Counted from the stretch's first letter, positions 26,044 to 35,126 are shown. The stretch is DNA of 64,000 nucleotides from Deltaproteobacteria bacterium (GCA_016713535.1 JADJOY010000016.1:62001-126000); one strand, 5' to 3'. Made by a program: numbers and translations. Notes: a model not told the origin generated them from the sequence alone.

Positions 26044-27177
26044 TTACCCCGGCTTGCGGGCGATCACGAAGGTGGTCTGGCCGCCCAGGCACGGCACGAT
26101 CTCGACGTTCCGGTAGCCGATGGTCTCGAGGGTCGAGCGCACGCCGTTCTCGGTGTTCACGAGACCCGTGGGGCTGGCGATCAGGTCCATCACCGCCTCC
26201 ATCGCGCGCGGCAGTGGCGTGGGCCGGAAGTCGGTGTGGATCGTCTCCCACAGCACCACCGCGCCGCCGGGGCGCAGCACCTCGAACGCCTTGGCGGCGA
26301 ACTTCTCGCCCATGCGCTGGTCGGGCTCGAGGATCATCTTCTTGGTCAGGAACACCAGATCGTACGACTCGTCGCCCCAGCGATCGGCGCTCGGGTCGCC
26401 GCCGTGGGCGTGCATCCCCGAGACGCGATCGGCGGGGACGCCGTAGTCCTCGCGCAACCGCGGGATCTCGCGCACCAGGTGCGCGAGGCAGCCGTAGGTC
26501 ACGCGCGACTTCGGGAACCGCTCGAGGAGGAGCGCGCTCATCGAGACGCCCATCGAGCCGACGATGAAGTCACGGACCTCGGGCAGCTCGACCTGGTTCA
26601 GGAAGTCGCGCCCGGCGAGGTCGACGAAGGCGTTCACCGCCGCGAGGAACGCGCGGTAGCGCCCGCGCTTCGAGAAGATGTCGAGCACCTTCGGCTGACC
26701 GCCGCTCTTCATGCAGCGCGGCACCTCGGCCAGGGCGAAGGCCTGCGCGGCCATGAGGTCGAGCATCGGCGCCACCGAGAACGTGCTGCCGGGGGCGAGG
26801 TACGAGGCCGCGAACGGCGAGAGCTGGTAGCGGCGCCCGTGGCGCTCGACGGCGCCCTCGCTCTCGAGGATCCGGAGCAGCGCCTCGGCGGCGCGCGGCG
26901 CGACACCCAGCTCGCTCGCGGTCTGCTCGATGGTGCGCCCGCCCTTCTCGAGGGCCGCGAAGAGCCCGACCTCGTTGGCGAGCAGCAAGGCGCTCGCGTA
27001 GCGATGGTAGAACAGAGCCTTCTGCAGGCGCTGGAACTCGGCGCGGTGGCGCCACTGCCGCACCAGCTTGAGCGGGTCCGAGAACACCCCGAGCGCCGCC
27101 ATCACGCGCACGGTCTCGGCGCCGCGGCGGATCGGCTTGGGCAGCTTCTCGATGATCGTACGCGGGTTCGTGGCCAT
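26044..27177 (-). CDS. O-methyltransferase-like SAM-dependent methyltransferase with dimerisation domain
   Basis: The fold is that of two-domain O-methyltransferases: residues 50-130 form a winged-helix dimerisation domain (ALLLANEVGLFAALEKGGRTIEQTASELGVAPRAAEALLRILESEG), and the C-terminal half is a SAM-binding domain with a late motif YDLVFLTKKMI and FEVLRPGGAVVLWE. The usual glycine-rich SAM loop (DVGGGTG) is replaced by DFIVGSMGVSM, so cofactor binding may be altered. The 377 residues start at MATNPR; a longer in-frame extension has no support. The substrate is unknown. Confidence 0.78.
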   Translation of the reverse strand: MATNPRTIIEKLPKPIRRGAETVRVMAALGVFSDPLKLVRQWRHRAEFQRLQKALFYHRYASALLLANEVGLFAALEKGGRTIEQTASELGVAPRAAEALLRILESEGAVERHGRRYQLSPFAASYLAPGSTFSVAPMLDLMAAQAFALAEVPRCMKSGGQPKVLDIFSKRGRYRAFLAAVNAFVDLAGRDFLNQVELPEVRDFIVGSMGVSMSALLLERFPKSRVTYGCLAHLVREIPRLREDYGVPADRVSGMHAHGGDPSADRWGDESYDLVFLTKKMILEPDQRMGEKFAAKAFEVLRPGGAVVLWETIHTDFRPTPLPRAMEAVMDLIASPTGLVNTENGVRSTLETIGYRNVEIVPCLGGQTTFVIARKPG

Positions 27178-27282
27178 GGCCCGGACCTGTAGCACGCGGT
27201 TCTCCGCGCTCGCAACCGGAGGCCGGACCCGCCGCCCGGGGCGCGGTTTCCAAACGCGGAGCTGCTGTGAGAGTCTCCTCCC

Positions 27283-28578
27283 ATGGTGCCTCGAGTTCCA
27301 CTCCGCCGACGCCGCCTGGCGTCCACACCGTCCGTCACGGCCCGCGCGGCGCTGGTCCTCGCGACGGTGCTGCTCGCCGCGCCGGTGGCCCACGCCCAGA
27401 TCGCCGATCGCACCGTGTGTGTCGTCTCCGCGAGCCCCGAGAAGGCCGAAGGGTGGGCGAAGGTGCTGCGCCAGCGCCGCCTCGCCACGCGCGTGATCGA
27501 CGCCCTCGACCTCGATCAGGTCTCGAACCGCCCCGACCTGCTCGCGTGTGGCGCGGTCTTCGCCAGCTCCGACTCGTCGCTCTACTGGAAGGGCCATCCG
27601 GGCGCGTGGAAGGCGGCCTCCGCGCATCCGCTCCTGCTGATGGGCGCCGCCGCCGAGCTCGCACCGCCGCACGGCGCCGGCGTCGAGACTGCGCGCTTCG
27701 TCGCCTCGAGCGGACGCGCCATCACGCTGAGCGCCGCCGTCGCGACCGGACTCGGGCTGCCCACCTCGCTCGGCCGCGAGCCCGACGGCCAGCTCGCGCT
27801 CTACAAGGAAGACGTGCCGATGCGTGGCCTCGCGGGCGTCGACCCGCGGCGCGCGACCGACCTGGTCGCGATCGGTCGCGCGGGCTCGGCACCCGACGCG
27901 CCGATCGGCGTCGCGGTCTTCGATCGGCGCGTGCTGTGGAGCTTCGCGGGGACCCCCGAGGGCCTCACCAGTGGCGGACAGGCGCTGCTCGCGGCGCTGG
28001 TCGCGCAGATCCTCCCACCCGACCCCGCCGACGTCGCGCGCGCCGAGGCGGCGCAGCGCTTCTCCGACGACCCCGCCGACGCGCCCTCACCCGACGACGG
28101 CGAGTCGATCGGGCCGAGCGACGCCCCACCACCGCGCGTCCTGCCCGCGCAGGCCTCGCGGACAGCGCCGCGCCTCGAGTTCGTGAAGAGCTTCGCCGGC
28201 GCGCCACGCTCGTTCGACGGGCTCTCCGGCCGCGTGAACCTGGTGGTGTTCTGGGCGACCTGGTGCGGCTGGTGTCGCAAGGAGATGCCCGAGGTCCAGA
28301 AGCTCCACGACGCGCTCTCGAAGCGAGGCGTGGGCGTGACCGCCGTGAGCATCGACAAGCGGCCGGCGACGGTCGACGACTTCCTGCGCCGCGGTGGCTT
28401 CACGTTCCCCACCGTCGTCACGACCCCCGGCGCCCAGAAGAGTTACGGTCTCGCGGGCGTGCCGAGCGCGGTGCTGCTCGACAAGTACGGCCGCATCCGG
28501 GCCAGCTACGTCGGCGCCAGCTCGTTCCATCTCGCGCAGGTCGAGCCGGCGGTCGCCACGCTGCTCGCTGGCAAGTGA
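27283..28578 (+). CDS. Secreted protein with C-terminal TlpA-like thioredoxin domain
   Basis: TlpA-type thioredoxins reduce disulfides in the periplasm. The redox motif WCGWC is at residues 327-331 within VVFWATWCGWCRKEMPEVQKL, and the cis-Pro region is GVPSAVLLDKYG. A signal peptide ends near AHAQ (residue 39). Residues 40-240 form a separate domain that resembles a glutamine-amidotransferase-like flavodoxin fold, and a Pro/Asp/Ala linker follows. The 431-residue length is far above a single thioredoxin (about 140-180). The role of the N-terminal domain is unknown. Confidence 0.82.
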   Translation: MVPRVPLRRRRLASTPSVTARAALVLATVLLAAPVAHAQIADRTVCVVSASPEKAEGWAKVLRQRRLATRVIDALDLDQVSNRPDLLACGAVFASSDSSLYWKGHPGAWKAASAHPLLLMGAAAELAPPHGAGVETARFVASSGRAITLSAAVATGLGLPTSLGREPDGQLALYKEDVPMRGLAGVDPRRATDLVAIGRAGSAPDAPIGVAVFDRRVLWSFAGTPEGLTSGGQALLAALVAQILPPDPADVARAEAAQRFSDDPADAPSPDDGESIGPSDAPPPRVLPAQASRTAPRLEFVKSFAGAPRSFDGLSGRVNLVVFWATWCGWCRKEMPEVQKLHDALSKRGVGVTAVSIDKRPATVDDFLRRGGFTFPTVVTTPGAQKSYGLAGVPSAVLLDKYGRIRASYVGASSFHLAQVEPAVATLLAGK

Positions 28579-28618
28579 GGGCGCGGCCGCACAGGTCACG
28601 CGCATACTGGAGCTCGCG

Positions 28619-29047
28619 ATGGAGATCAACGGCATCGCCCACTTCTTCGTGACTGTCAGCGACTTCGAGAAGGCGCGTCCCTTCTACACCGGGCTCCTCG
28701 ACTTCCTCGGCCTGCACCCGATGATCGACACCGACGGCTACCTCTACTACGTAGGCGGCCGCACAGCCGTGGGCGTCACGCGCTGCGACGACGCGTTCAA
28801 GGAAGAGCGCTTCCAGCAGTTCCGGGTCGGTCTCCACCACGTCTGCTTCCGTGCCCGCGAGCGCGCCGACGTGGACGCGGTCTACGAGTACCTGCTCTCG
28901 GTCGACGCCACGATCGTCCATCCGCCCGAGGAAGGGCCATGGATGCCGGGCTACTACTCGGTGCTGTTCGAGGACCCCGACGGCATCCGCCTCGAGGTCA
29001 ACCACGTGCCGGGCAAGGGCTTCTTCACCGAGCCGGCCCAGGGCTGA
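28619..29047 (+). CDS. VOC/glyoxalase-fold protein
   Basis: The vicinal oxygen chelate fold is seen as two beta-alpha-beta-beta-beta modules: INGIAHFFVTVSDFEKARPFYTGLL at the start, then GLHHVCFRARERADVDAVYEYL and YYSVLFEDPDGIRLEVNHVPG. Possible metal ligands are His8 of the first module, His in GLHHVCF and Glu in IRLEVNH. The protein has 142 residues and sits 40 bp after the thioredoxin gene with a GGAG sequence upstream. Members include glyoxalases, dioxygenases and resistance proteins, so the reaction cannot be named. Confidence 0.82.
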   Translation: MEINGIAHFFVTVSDFEKARPFYTGLLDFLGLHPMIDTDGYLYYVGGRTAVGVTRCDDAFKEERFQQFRVGLHHVCFRARERADVDAVYEYLLSVDATIVHPPEEGPWMPGYYSVLFEDPDGIRLEVNHVPGKGFFTEPAQG

Positions 29048-29087
29048 CGCCCGCGCCGCGGCCGCCGCCTCTCGCGCGCCGAACCCC

Positions 29088-30386
29088 ATGTCGTCGGCCC
29101 TCGACACCGATCTCCAGGGCCTGCTGATCGCCGCGGCGCACCACGCCGCGGGTCGCGACGAGCTCGCCACCTGTGAGATCTTCGCGCGTTCGCTACCACG
29201 CAACCGGGCCTATCTGGTGGCGGCGGGTGTCGACGCGGCGACGGATGCGATCGCCGGGCTCGGGTTCGATGCGGAGGACCTGGCCGCGTTGCGAGCGCTG
29301 CCTCACCTGCGCTCGGTGGCGGCGAGCTTCTTCGAGTGGCTCACGAGCTATCGCTTCCGCGGCTCGATCCTCGCCGTGGCCGAGGGCACGCCGGTGTTCG
29401 CCGGCGAGCCGATCCTGCAGATCACCGCCTCGCTGATCGAGGTGTCTCTGTTCGAGACGATCGCGCTCGCGACGCTCACCCTCGCCACCACCGCCGCGAC
29501 CAAGGCGGCACGGCTGGCCGCTGCCGCGCGCGGCCGCGACGTGGTCGAGTTCGCGAGCCGACGCGCACCCGGCGCCGAGGCACCCCTCGCGATCGCGCGG
29601 GCGGCCCACCTCGGCGGCGCGAGCCACACCTCGAACGTGGAGGCCTCGCGTCGCTTCGGCATCCCGCTCGCCGGCGCGGTGTCGCACGCCTGGGTGCTGG
29701 CTCACGACGACGAGGCGCGCGCCTTCGCGCGGCTCCTCGACGCGGTCCCGGACGCGGACTTGATCCCGCTCGACACCTACGACGTGGAGCGCGCGGCGCG
29801 CACGCTGTGCGCGCTCGGCCGGCCGATCCGCGGCGTGCGCATCGACTCGGGAGACCTCGACGCCGGCGCCCGCCGCGGGCGAGCGATCCTCGACGAGCAC
29901 GGCCACCGCGGCGCCACCATCACCGTGAGCGGCGAGCTCGACGAGCACCGCATCGAGGAGCTGGTGTGCGGCGGTGCGCCCATCGATCGCTTCGGCGTGG
30001 GCAAGCAGCTCGCCACTCCCGCCGACGCCCCGGCGCTCGGCGCGGTCTACAAGCTCGTCGAGATCGACGGGCCGGATGGTGTGCGCCGCCCGGCCAAGCG
30101 CAGCCCGGGCAAGGTGAGCGTCGCGGGCCGCAAGCAGGTGCTGCGCTGGTTCGACGAGCGCGGCGTGGCGCGCGGCGATCGGCTGGTCGCGGCCGGAACG
30201 CCGCCCGCCGCGGGCGAGCTCGCGCTTCTCGAGCCGGTGGTCGAGCGCGGTGTGCGGGTTCGAGTCAGCGAGCCGCTCGCCGTGGCGCGGGCGCGCTCCG
30301 CGGGCGCGCTCGCCGCGCTCCCGCCCGAGGTGCGCCGCCTCGCCGCACCGAGCGCCTATCCCGTGGCGGTCGAGATCGAGGGCTGA
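29088..30386 (+). CDS. pncB: Nicotinate phosphoribosyltransferase
   Basis: This enzyme makes nicotinate mononucleotide from nicotinate and PRPP, the first step of the Preiss-Handler NAD salvage route. Conserved segments are the FRGSILAVAEGTPVFAGEPILQI strand region, FASRRAPG with the substrate-binding Arg residues, GGASHTSNVEASRRFGIP, LIPLDTYDV, and GVRIDSGDL. The 432 residues fit. The next enzyme of the route (nadD) follows directly, strongly supporting the call. Confidence 0.92.
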   Translation: MSSALDTDLQGLLIAAAHHAAGRDELATCEIFARSLPRNRAYLVAAGVDAATDAIAGLGFDAEDLAALRALPHLRSVAASFFEWLTSYRFRGSILAVAEGTPVFAGEPILQITASLIEVSLFETIALATLTLATTAATKAARLAAAARGRDVVEFASRRAPGAEAPLAIARAAHLGGASHTSNVEASRRFGIPLAGAVSHAWVLAHDDEARAFARLLDAVPDADLIPLDTYDVERAARTLCALGRPIRGVRIDSGDLDAGARRGRAILDEHGHRGATITVSGELDEHRIEELVCGGAPIDRFGVGKQLATPADAPALGAVYKLVEIDGPDGVRRPAKRSPGKVSVAGRKQVLRWFDERGVARGDRLVAAGTPPAAGELALLEPVVERGVRVRVSEPLAVARARSAGALAALPPEVRRLAAPSAYPVAVEIEG

Positions 30387-30389
30387 GCC

Positions 30390-30971
30390 GTGGCGGGGCG
30401 GCCGGCGGCGATCGCGCTCTTCGGCGGCAGCTTCAACCCACCGCACCTCGGCCACCTCGGCGTGTGCGCCCACGTGCTCGGCGTCCACCCCGGCGAGCTC
30501 TGGCTGCTACCGACCTTCGTCCACCCGTTCGGCAAGCAGCTCGCGCCCTTCGACGACCGCGTTGCGATGTGCGAGCTCTTGCTCGCCGACCTCGACGATC
30601 CCGAGCACCGCGCCCGCGTGGTCACGATCGAGCGCGAGGTGCCGGGTCACAGCGGGCGCACCGTCGACACGCTGCGGCACCTGCGCGAGCTCGATCCCGA
30701 GGGTGCGTTCCGCCTCGTCCTCGGCGCCGACCTCTACGAGGAACGCCACCAGTGGAAAGACTTCGACGAGGTCGAGCGGCTGGCACCGCCGCTCTGGATC
30801 CCGCGCCGCGGCTTCGACGACGCCAACGAAGCTCTCGGGCTCACGCCGTTCCTGGGCGACGTCCGCAGCGTCGAGATCCGCGCACGCCTGGCCGCGGGTG
30901 AGTCGCTCGAAGGGCTCGTGACGGAGCCGGTCGCGCGCTACATTTCGCAGCACGCGCTCTACCGCGCCTAA
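30390..30971 (+). CDS. nadD: Nicotinate-nucleotide adenylyltransferase
   Basis: This enzyme couples nicotinate mononucleotide with ATP to form deamido-NAD, just downstream of pncB in NAD synthesis. The nucleotidyltransferase motif GGSFNPPHLGH is at the N-terminus. The second motif, usually SSTxIR, reads RSVEIRARLAAGES here. The C-terminus LVTEPVARYISQHALYR is typical. Translation begins at GTG, three bases after the pncB stop, so the two are almost certainly cotranscribed. There are 193 residues. Confidence 0.92.
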   Translation: MAGRPAAIALFGGSFNPPHLGHLGVCAHVLGVHPGELWLLPTFVHPFGKQLAPFDDRVAMCELLLADLDDPEHRARVVTIEREVPGHSGRTVDTLRHLRELDPEGAFRLVLGADLYEERHQWKDFDEVERLAPPLWIPRRGFDDANEALGLTPFLGDVRSVEIRARLAAGESLEGLVTEPVARYISQHALYRA

Positions 30972-31009
30972 CCCGGCCAAGCCGCCTGACCCGACGGAGA
31001 GGGACGATC

Positions 31010-31996
31010 ATGAAGGTGCTGGTGACCGGATCCACGGGGTTCATCGGCTCGCACGTGACGCGCATGCTCCTCGAGGAGGGGCACGACGTGCGCGCGCTGG
31101 TGCAGCCCGGCGTCAAGACCACCAACATCGACGCGCTCGACGTCGAGCGCATCGAGGGCGACCTGCGCGACCCGGACGTCGCGAAGAAGGCGCTCAAGGG
31201 CTGCCGCGAGCTCTTCCACCTCGCCGCCATCTACCAGATCTGGATCGAGCGCCCGGCGCTCATGTACGAGGTCAACGTCGAGGGGACGCGCACCCTGCTC
31301 TCGGCGGCGCTCGCCTCCAGGACCATCGAGAAGGTGGTGCACACCAGCTCGATCGCGGCAGTCGGCAAGCGCCCCGGCAAGGAGCCCGCCGACGAGACCA
31401 CGCTCTTCAACCGATGGAGCGACGCCAACGAGTACATCCTGAGCAAATACGTCTCGGAGCTCGAGGTCCTCGACTTCGTGCGCCGCGGGCTGCCAGCCGT
31501 GATCGTGAACCCGGCCTTCCCGTTCGGCGCCGGCGACTTGGCACCGACCCCCACCGGCGAGATCGTCATCAACACCGTGAAGCGCGTGGTGCCTGGCTAC
31601 ATGGAGGGCGGCTTCAACGCGGTGGACGTGGAGGACGTGGCGCGCGGCCACCTTCTCGCCAGCGACAAGGGGCGGATCGGCGAGCGCTACATCCTGGGCG
31701 GACACAACGTGACGTACCGCGAGTTCGGCCGCCTCGTGAGCAAGGTGTCCGGCGTGTGGATCCCCGACGTGAAGATCCCCACTCGGGCGATCCGCGCCAT
31801 GATCGGCGCCTCCGAACGCCTCTCCAAGCTCACAGGGCGCAAGCCCCTCGGCACGCTCAAGGCGATCGAGTACGCGAACCAGTACACGTATTTCGACAAC
31901 ACCAAGGCGCGCAAGGTCCTGGGCCTCGAGATCACGCCGCTCGAGACCGCGATCGAGAAGGCGGTCACGTGGTTCCGCGAGCGCGGCATGGCGTGA
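31010..31996 (+). CDS. NAD-dependent epimerase/dehydratase, HpnA-like
   Basis: This is an extended short-chain dehydrogenase. The nucleotide-binding motif is GSTGFIG (residues 7-13), the catalytic Tyr-Lys pair is in YILSKYVSE, and the NPAFPFGAGDLAPTPTG stretch resembles hopanoid-associated sugar epimerases (HpnA). HpnA is linked to hopanoid side-chain biosynthesis, but no other hopanoid gene is visible here. A GAGAGGGA ribosome binding site precedes the ATG. A dihydroflavonol reductase-like role is the main alternative. Confidence 0.82.
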   Translation: MKVLVTGSTGFIGSHVTRMLLEEGHDVRALVQPGVKTTNIDALDVERIEGDLRDPDVAKKALKGCRELFHLAAIYQIWIERPALMYEVNVEGTRTLLSAALASRTIEKVVHTSSIAAVGKRPGKEPADETTLFNRWSDANEYILSKYVSELEVLDFVRRGLPAVIVNPAFPFGAGDLAPTPTGEIVINTVKRVVPGYMEGGFNAVDVEDVARGHLLASDKGRIGERYILGGHNVTYREFGRLVSKVSGVWIPDVKIPTRAIRAMIGASERLSKLTGRKPLGTLKAIEYANQYTYFDNTKARKVLGLEITPLETAIEKAVTWFRERGMA

Positions 31997-32613
31997 ACGA
32001 GGTGCGGCGAATGGTGCGGGACGACGTCCCGGCCGTTCGCCGCCTCCACGACGCGACCTTCCCGCGGCGCCTGGCGTGGGACGAGCGCGCCGCCGCCCGC
32101 GAGCTCGGCGCGAGCGGGCGCAACGGTGGGCGCTCCACCTGGGTGGCGAGCCGCGACGGGGTCTTCGCGGGCTTCATCCTGGCGTTTCGCTTCGGCGCGT
32201 TCAGCGCGCTGCGCGAGCAGATCGATCGCGAGTCCGCGGTGGTGCGCGCGAGCGTGAGTCTGGGGCGGCCGCGGCCACGGACGCTCGGCGTGCCGCTGAT
32301 CGAGGACGTCTGGGAGGCCTTCGACAACACCGCCACGCGCGGTGCGTTCGTCACGCACGCCGGGGACCGCTACGTCAGCGCGCTCGCCGTCGAGGGCGCA
32401 GCGCGCCGTCACGGCGTGGGCCGCGCGCTCCTCGACGCGGTGGTCGGCGAGGCGCTCTCGAGCGGCGCGGGCGCCGTGTGGCTGCACTGCTGGGACGGCG
32501 CCGAGGCCTCCGCCTTCTACGCGCGCCAGGGGTTCCTGCCCATCGTGCGCATCGGCCCTCACTACGACGACCGCTCACCCGCGACGCTCATGGTGCTGCC
32601 GCTCGCACGCTGA
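31993..32613 (+). CDS. GNAT-family N-acetyltransferase
   Basis: GNAT enzymes transfer an acetyl group from acetyl-CoA to an amine. The acetyl-CoA-binding motif is visible as VSALAVEGAARRHGVGRALLDAV, followed by WLHCWDGAEASAFYARQGF. Translation starts at GTG overlapping the stop of the epimerase gene (GTGA), so the two are translationally coupled. There are 206 residues. The substrate is unknown; coupling suggests it may act in the same pathway as the epimerase. Confidence 0.82.
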   Translation: MNEVRRMVRDDVPAVRRLHDATFPRRLAWDERAAARELGASGRNGGRSTWVASRDGVFAGFILAFRFGAFSALREQIDRESAVVRASVSLGRPRPRTLGVPLIEDVWEAFDNTATRGAFVTHAGDRYVSALAVEGAARRHGVGRALLDAVVGEALSSGAGAVWLHCWDGAEASAFYARQGFLPIVRIGPHYDDRSPATLMVLPLAR

Positions 32614-32617
32614 ACCT

Positions 32618-32713
32618 CCGGCCCGCCGGAGGCGGGCCCTCCAGACCGAGATCGACGCGATCGGCGACGCGCCCGCCGAGGCGTATCGCCGGGCACGCGA
32701 CGCGTGCCCCTCC
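32618..32713 (+). repeat. Composite palindromic unit, copy 3
   Basis: GCCGGAGGCGGGCCCTCC palindrome, ATCGACG spacer, then GTATCGCC and the exact palindrome GGGCACGCGACGCGTGCCC (32691-32709), followed by CTCCGAG. Confidence 0.85.
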
Positions 32714-32775
32714 GAGAGACCGCGCTCGAACGGCTGGAGGCGGCGCGGTCCCTCGCGACGCCGGAGATCGAGCCG

Positions 32776-32893
32776 CTGGAGCGCGCCTGCTCCGTCAGGC
32801 GCCAGGGATCGAGCGCGCTCGACCGGGATCGGCGCCTTCGCCGACGCACCCGCCGAGGCGTATCGCCGGGCACGCGACGCGTGCCCCTCCGAG
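32776..32893 (+). repeat. Composite palindromic unit with leading hairpin, copy 4
   Basis: A CTGGAGCGCGCCTGCTCC...GGCGCCAGGGATCGA hairpin leads into the same tail as copy 3, with the exact 19-bp palindrome at 32868-32886. Copies 3 and 4 lie in tandem. Confidence 0.85.
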
Positions 32894-32981
32894 GGACCGC
32901 GCCGCGAGCGCGTGGTGCGCTTGCGGCACTTCCGCCTCGGCCATACGCTCAGCCAAGCGCCCACGAACGGAGGCACTCTCG

Positions 32982-33974
32982 ATGGCGATCCGCGACACGC
33001 TCGTTCTCACCCGCTCGGAGGTGAAACAGCTCCTCGACATGGAGGCGACCCTCGCGGCGGTGGAGACCGCGTTCCTCGCCCACGGCCATGGCGAGGCGCG
33101 CATGCCGTCGAAGATCTACCTCGACCTTCCCGAGTACCGCGGCGACTTCCGCGCGATGCCGGCTTACCTGCCGGCGCTCAAGTCGGCCGGCGTGAAGTGG
33201 GTGTCGTCCTACACCGGCAACCCCGAGAAGGGGCTGCCCGCGGTCATCGCGGTCTTCATCCTGAGCGACCCCGAGACCGCCGAGCCGCTCGCGATCATGG
33301 ACGCGACCTACATCACCCTCATGCGCACCGGCGCGGCGGGCGGGATCGCCGCCAAGCACCTGGCGCTGCCGGACGCCAAGATCGCCGCGCTGGTGGGGGC
33401 CGGCGCGCAGAGCCACACCCAGCTCGACGCGCTGCTCAGGGTGCGCGCGATCGACACCGTGCGGGTGTTCGATCCGCACACCGCGCTCGTCCAGGCGCTG
33501 GCCGCCGAGTTCCCGGGGCGCGGCGTCACCTTCGAGGCCTCGGCGAGCGTCGAAGAGGCGGTCGACGGCGCGCACGTGATCGTCACCACCACGCCGTCGC
33601 ATACCCCGGTGGTCCGGCGCGCGTGGGTCGCCGAGGGCGCCCACATCAACGCGATCGGCGCCGACGCGCCGGGCAAGCAGGAGCTCGACGCCGAGACGCT
33701 GTGCGCGGCGCGCGTGTTCGTCGACGACGTCGAGCAGGCGAGCCACAGCGGCGAGGTCAACGTGCCACTCACCGCCGGCACGTTTCGACCCGAGCAGATC
33801 GCCGGTACGCTGGGCGCCGTGCTGGCGGGCAAGGTGCCGGGACGCACCTCGCCCAGGGACATCACCGTGTTCGACTCGACCGGGCTCGCCCTCCAGGACC
33901 TCGCGACGGCGCGCGCCGTGTACGACCGCGCGCTGCGAGAGGGTCTCGGGGTGGCGATCCCGTTCGAGCGCTGA
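32982..33974 (+). CDS. Ornithine cyclodeaminase/mu-crystallin family protein
   Basis: This NAD(P)-dependent family includes ornithine cyclodeaminase, archaeal alanine dehydrogenase and related imine reductases. Visible motifs are ARMPSKIYLDLPEYRGDFRA (substrate-binding Arg and Lys region), MRTGAAGGIAAKHLA, the Rossmann motif ALVGAGAQSHTQLDAL, and NAIGADAPGKQELDAE with VDDVEQASHSGEV. The 330-residue length is normal. The start has GGAGG nine bases upstream. The exact reaction cannot be read from sequence alone. Confidence 0.88.
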   Translation: MAIRDTLVLTRSEVKQLLDMEATLAAVETAFLAHGHGEARMPSKIYLDLPEYRGDFRAMPAYLPALKSAGVKWVSSYTGNPEKGLPAVIAVFILSDPETAEPLAIMDATYITLMRTGAAGGIAAKHLALPDAKIAALVGAGAQSHTQLDALLRVRAIDTVRVFDPHTALVQALAAEFPGRGVTFEASASVEEAVDGAHVIVTTTPSHTPVVRRAWVAEGAHINAIGADAPGKQELDAETLCAARVFVDDVEQASHSGEVNVPLTAGTFRPEQIAGTLGAVLAGKVPGRTSPRDITVFDSTGLALQDLATARAVYDRALREGLGVAIPFER

Positions 33975-34007
33975 GAGCGGCCCGCGCGGCCGCCCAAGGG
34001 GCCCCTG

Positions 34008-34946
34008 ATGCGCTGGCAAGGCGGTCGCCGCAGCACCAACGTCGAGGATCGCCGTGACGAGACGCCGCTCCGCGGCGGGGGCGGGCAGCTCCTGCCGTTT
34101 CGAATGCTCGGGCTGCGCGGCGGGATCGGGGGGATCGTGCTGTTGCTCGCGCTCATGTACCTGGGCGTGATCAACCCCGAGGACCTGCTCACCGGCTCGA
34201 CCTCGGTGCCGTCGACGCCGACGCATCCGACACCCCACTCCGGTGGCCCGGCGAGCCCCGACCCGAGTCTCCCCGAGCCCCCCAGCGCCGCCGCCGAGGA
34301 CGAGATGCGCGACTTCGTGTCGGTGATCCTGGGCGACACCGAGGACACCTGGCACGAGGTCTTCCGGCACATGGGCCGCGACTACGAGGAGCCGGTGCTG
34401 GTGCTCTTCACCGGCGCCGTCGACTCGGCGTGTGGCTTCGCGCAGGCGGCGGTCGGGCCGTTCTATTGCCCCGGCGACCAGAAGCTCTACATCGACCTGA
34501 GCTTCTACGACGACCTGCTCAACCGCTTCCACGCACCCGGTGACTTCGCGCAGGCCTACGTGATCGCGCACGAGGTCGGCCACCACGTCCAGAATCTGCT
34601 CGGTACCGCCGGACGCGTCGCGACGCAGCGCGAGCACCTGAGCGAGGAGCAGGGGAACCAGCTCTCGGTTCGGGTCGAGCTCCAGGCCGACTGCCTGGCC
34701 GGTGTGTGGGCGCACCACGCCGAGCGCGCGCGCGGCATCCTGGAGGTCGGCGACCTCGAGGAGGGGCTGCGCGCGGCGAGCGCGATCGGCGACGACCGGC
34801 TGCAGATGCGGGCGCGCGGCTACGTCACTCCCGAGAGCTTCACCCACGGCACCTCGACCCAGCGCGTGAACTGGTTCCGAACCGGGTTCGAGAAGGGCGA
34901 CCTCGAGCGCTGCAACACGTTCGACGAGAGCCAGCCGATCGGCTGA
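34008..34946 (+). CDS. ypfJ: Neutral zinc metallopeptidase, YpfJ/KPN_02809 family
   Basis: Members are membrane-anchored neutral zinc peptidase-like proteins of unclear role. The N-terminus MRWQGGRRSTNVEDRR and a membrane helix at residues 39-52 are typical. A Pro/Ser-rich linker is followed by the domain with the zinc motif HEVGHH (188-193), FYCPGDQKLYIDLSFYDDL and ELQADCLAGVWAHHA, where the Glu and Asp complete the site. The 312-residue length fits. It lies on the same strand shortly after the cyclodeaminase-like gene. Confidence 0.92.
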   Translation: MRWQGGRRSTNVEDRRDETPLRGGGGQLLPFRMLGLRGGIGGIVLLLALMYLGVINPEDLLTGSTSVPSTPTHPTPHSGGPASPDPSLPEPPSAAAEDEMRDFVSVILGDTEDTWHEVFRHMGRDYEEPVLVLFTGAVDSACGFAQAAVGPFYCPGDQKLYIDLSFYDDLLNRFHAPGDFAQAYVIAHEVGHHVQNLLGTAGRVATQREHLSEEQGNQLSVRVELQADCLAGVWAHHAERARGILEVGDLEEGLRAASAIGDDRLQMRARGYVTPESFTHGTSTQRVNWFRTGFEKGDLERCNTFDESQPIG

Positions 34947-34990
34947 GCGCGGGCCTACAGGGATCCGCGCTCGGCGGCCTTCACGGCACG

Positions 34991-35025
34991 TCGTATCGCC
35001 GGGCACGCGACGCGTGCCCCTCCGA
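34991..35025 (+). repeat. 19-bp palindrome copy
   Basis: GTATCGCC then the exact palindrome GGGCACGCGACGCGTGCCC (35001-35019) and CTCCGA. The first part of the composite unit is missing. Confidence 0.8.
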
Positions 35026-35126
35026 TGCCGATCGTTGGAGGGCTGCGGTCCCTCGCAGCCGATGAGCGCGATCGGAGCGACCGGGCTCGCGGCCGTCATG
35101 CGGAACGCCGGGTGAGCCGCGAAAAC

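Larger units (their letters stand above)
32614..32981. other. Gene-free spacer made of palindromic repeats
   Basis: The spacer holds two complete composite palindromic units and a hairpin of the CTGGAGCGCGCC type. Peptides such as AYRRARDACPSE in open frames here come from the repeats. The last 40 bases carry the GGAGG ribosome binding site of the next gene. Confidence 0.7.
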
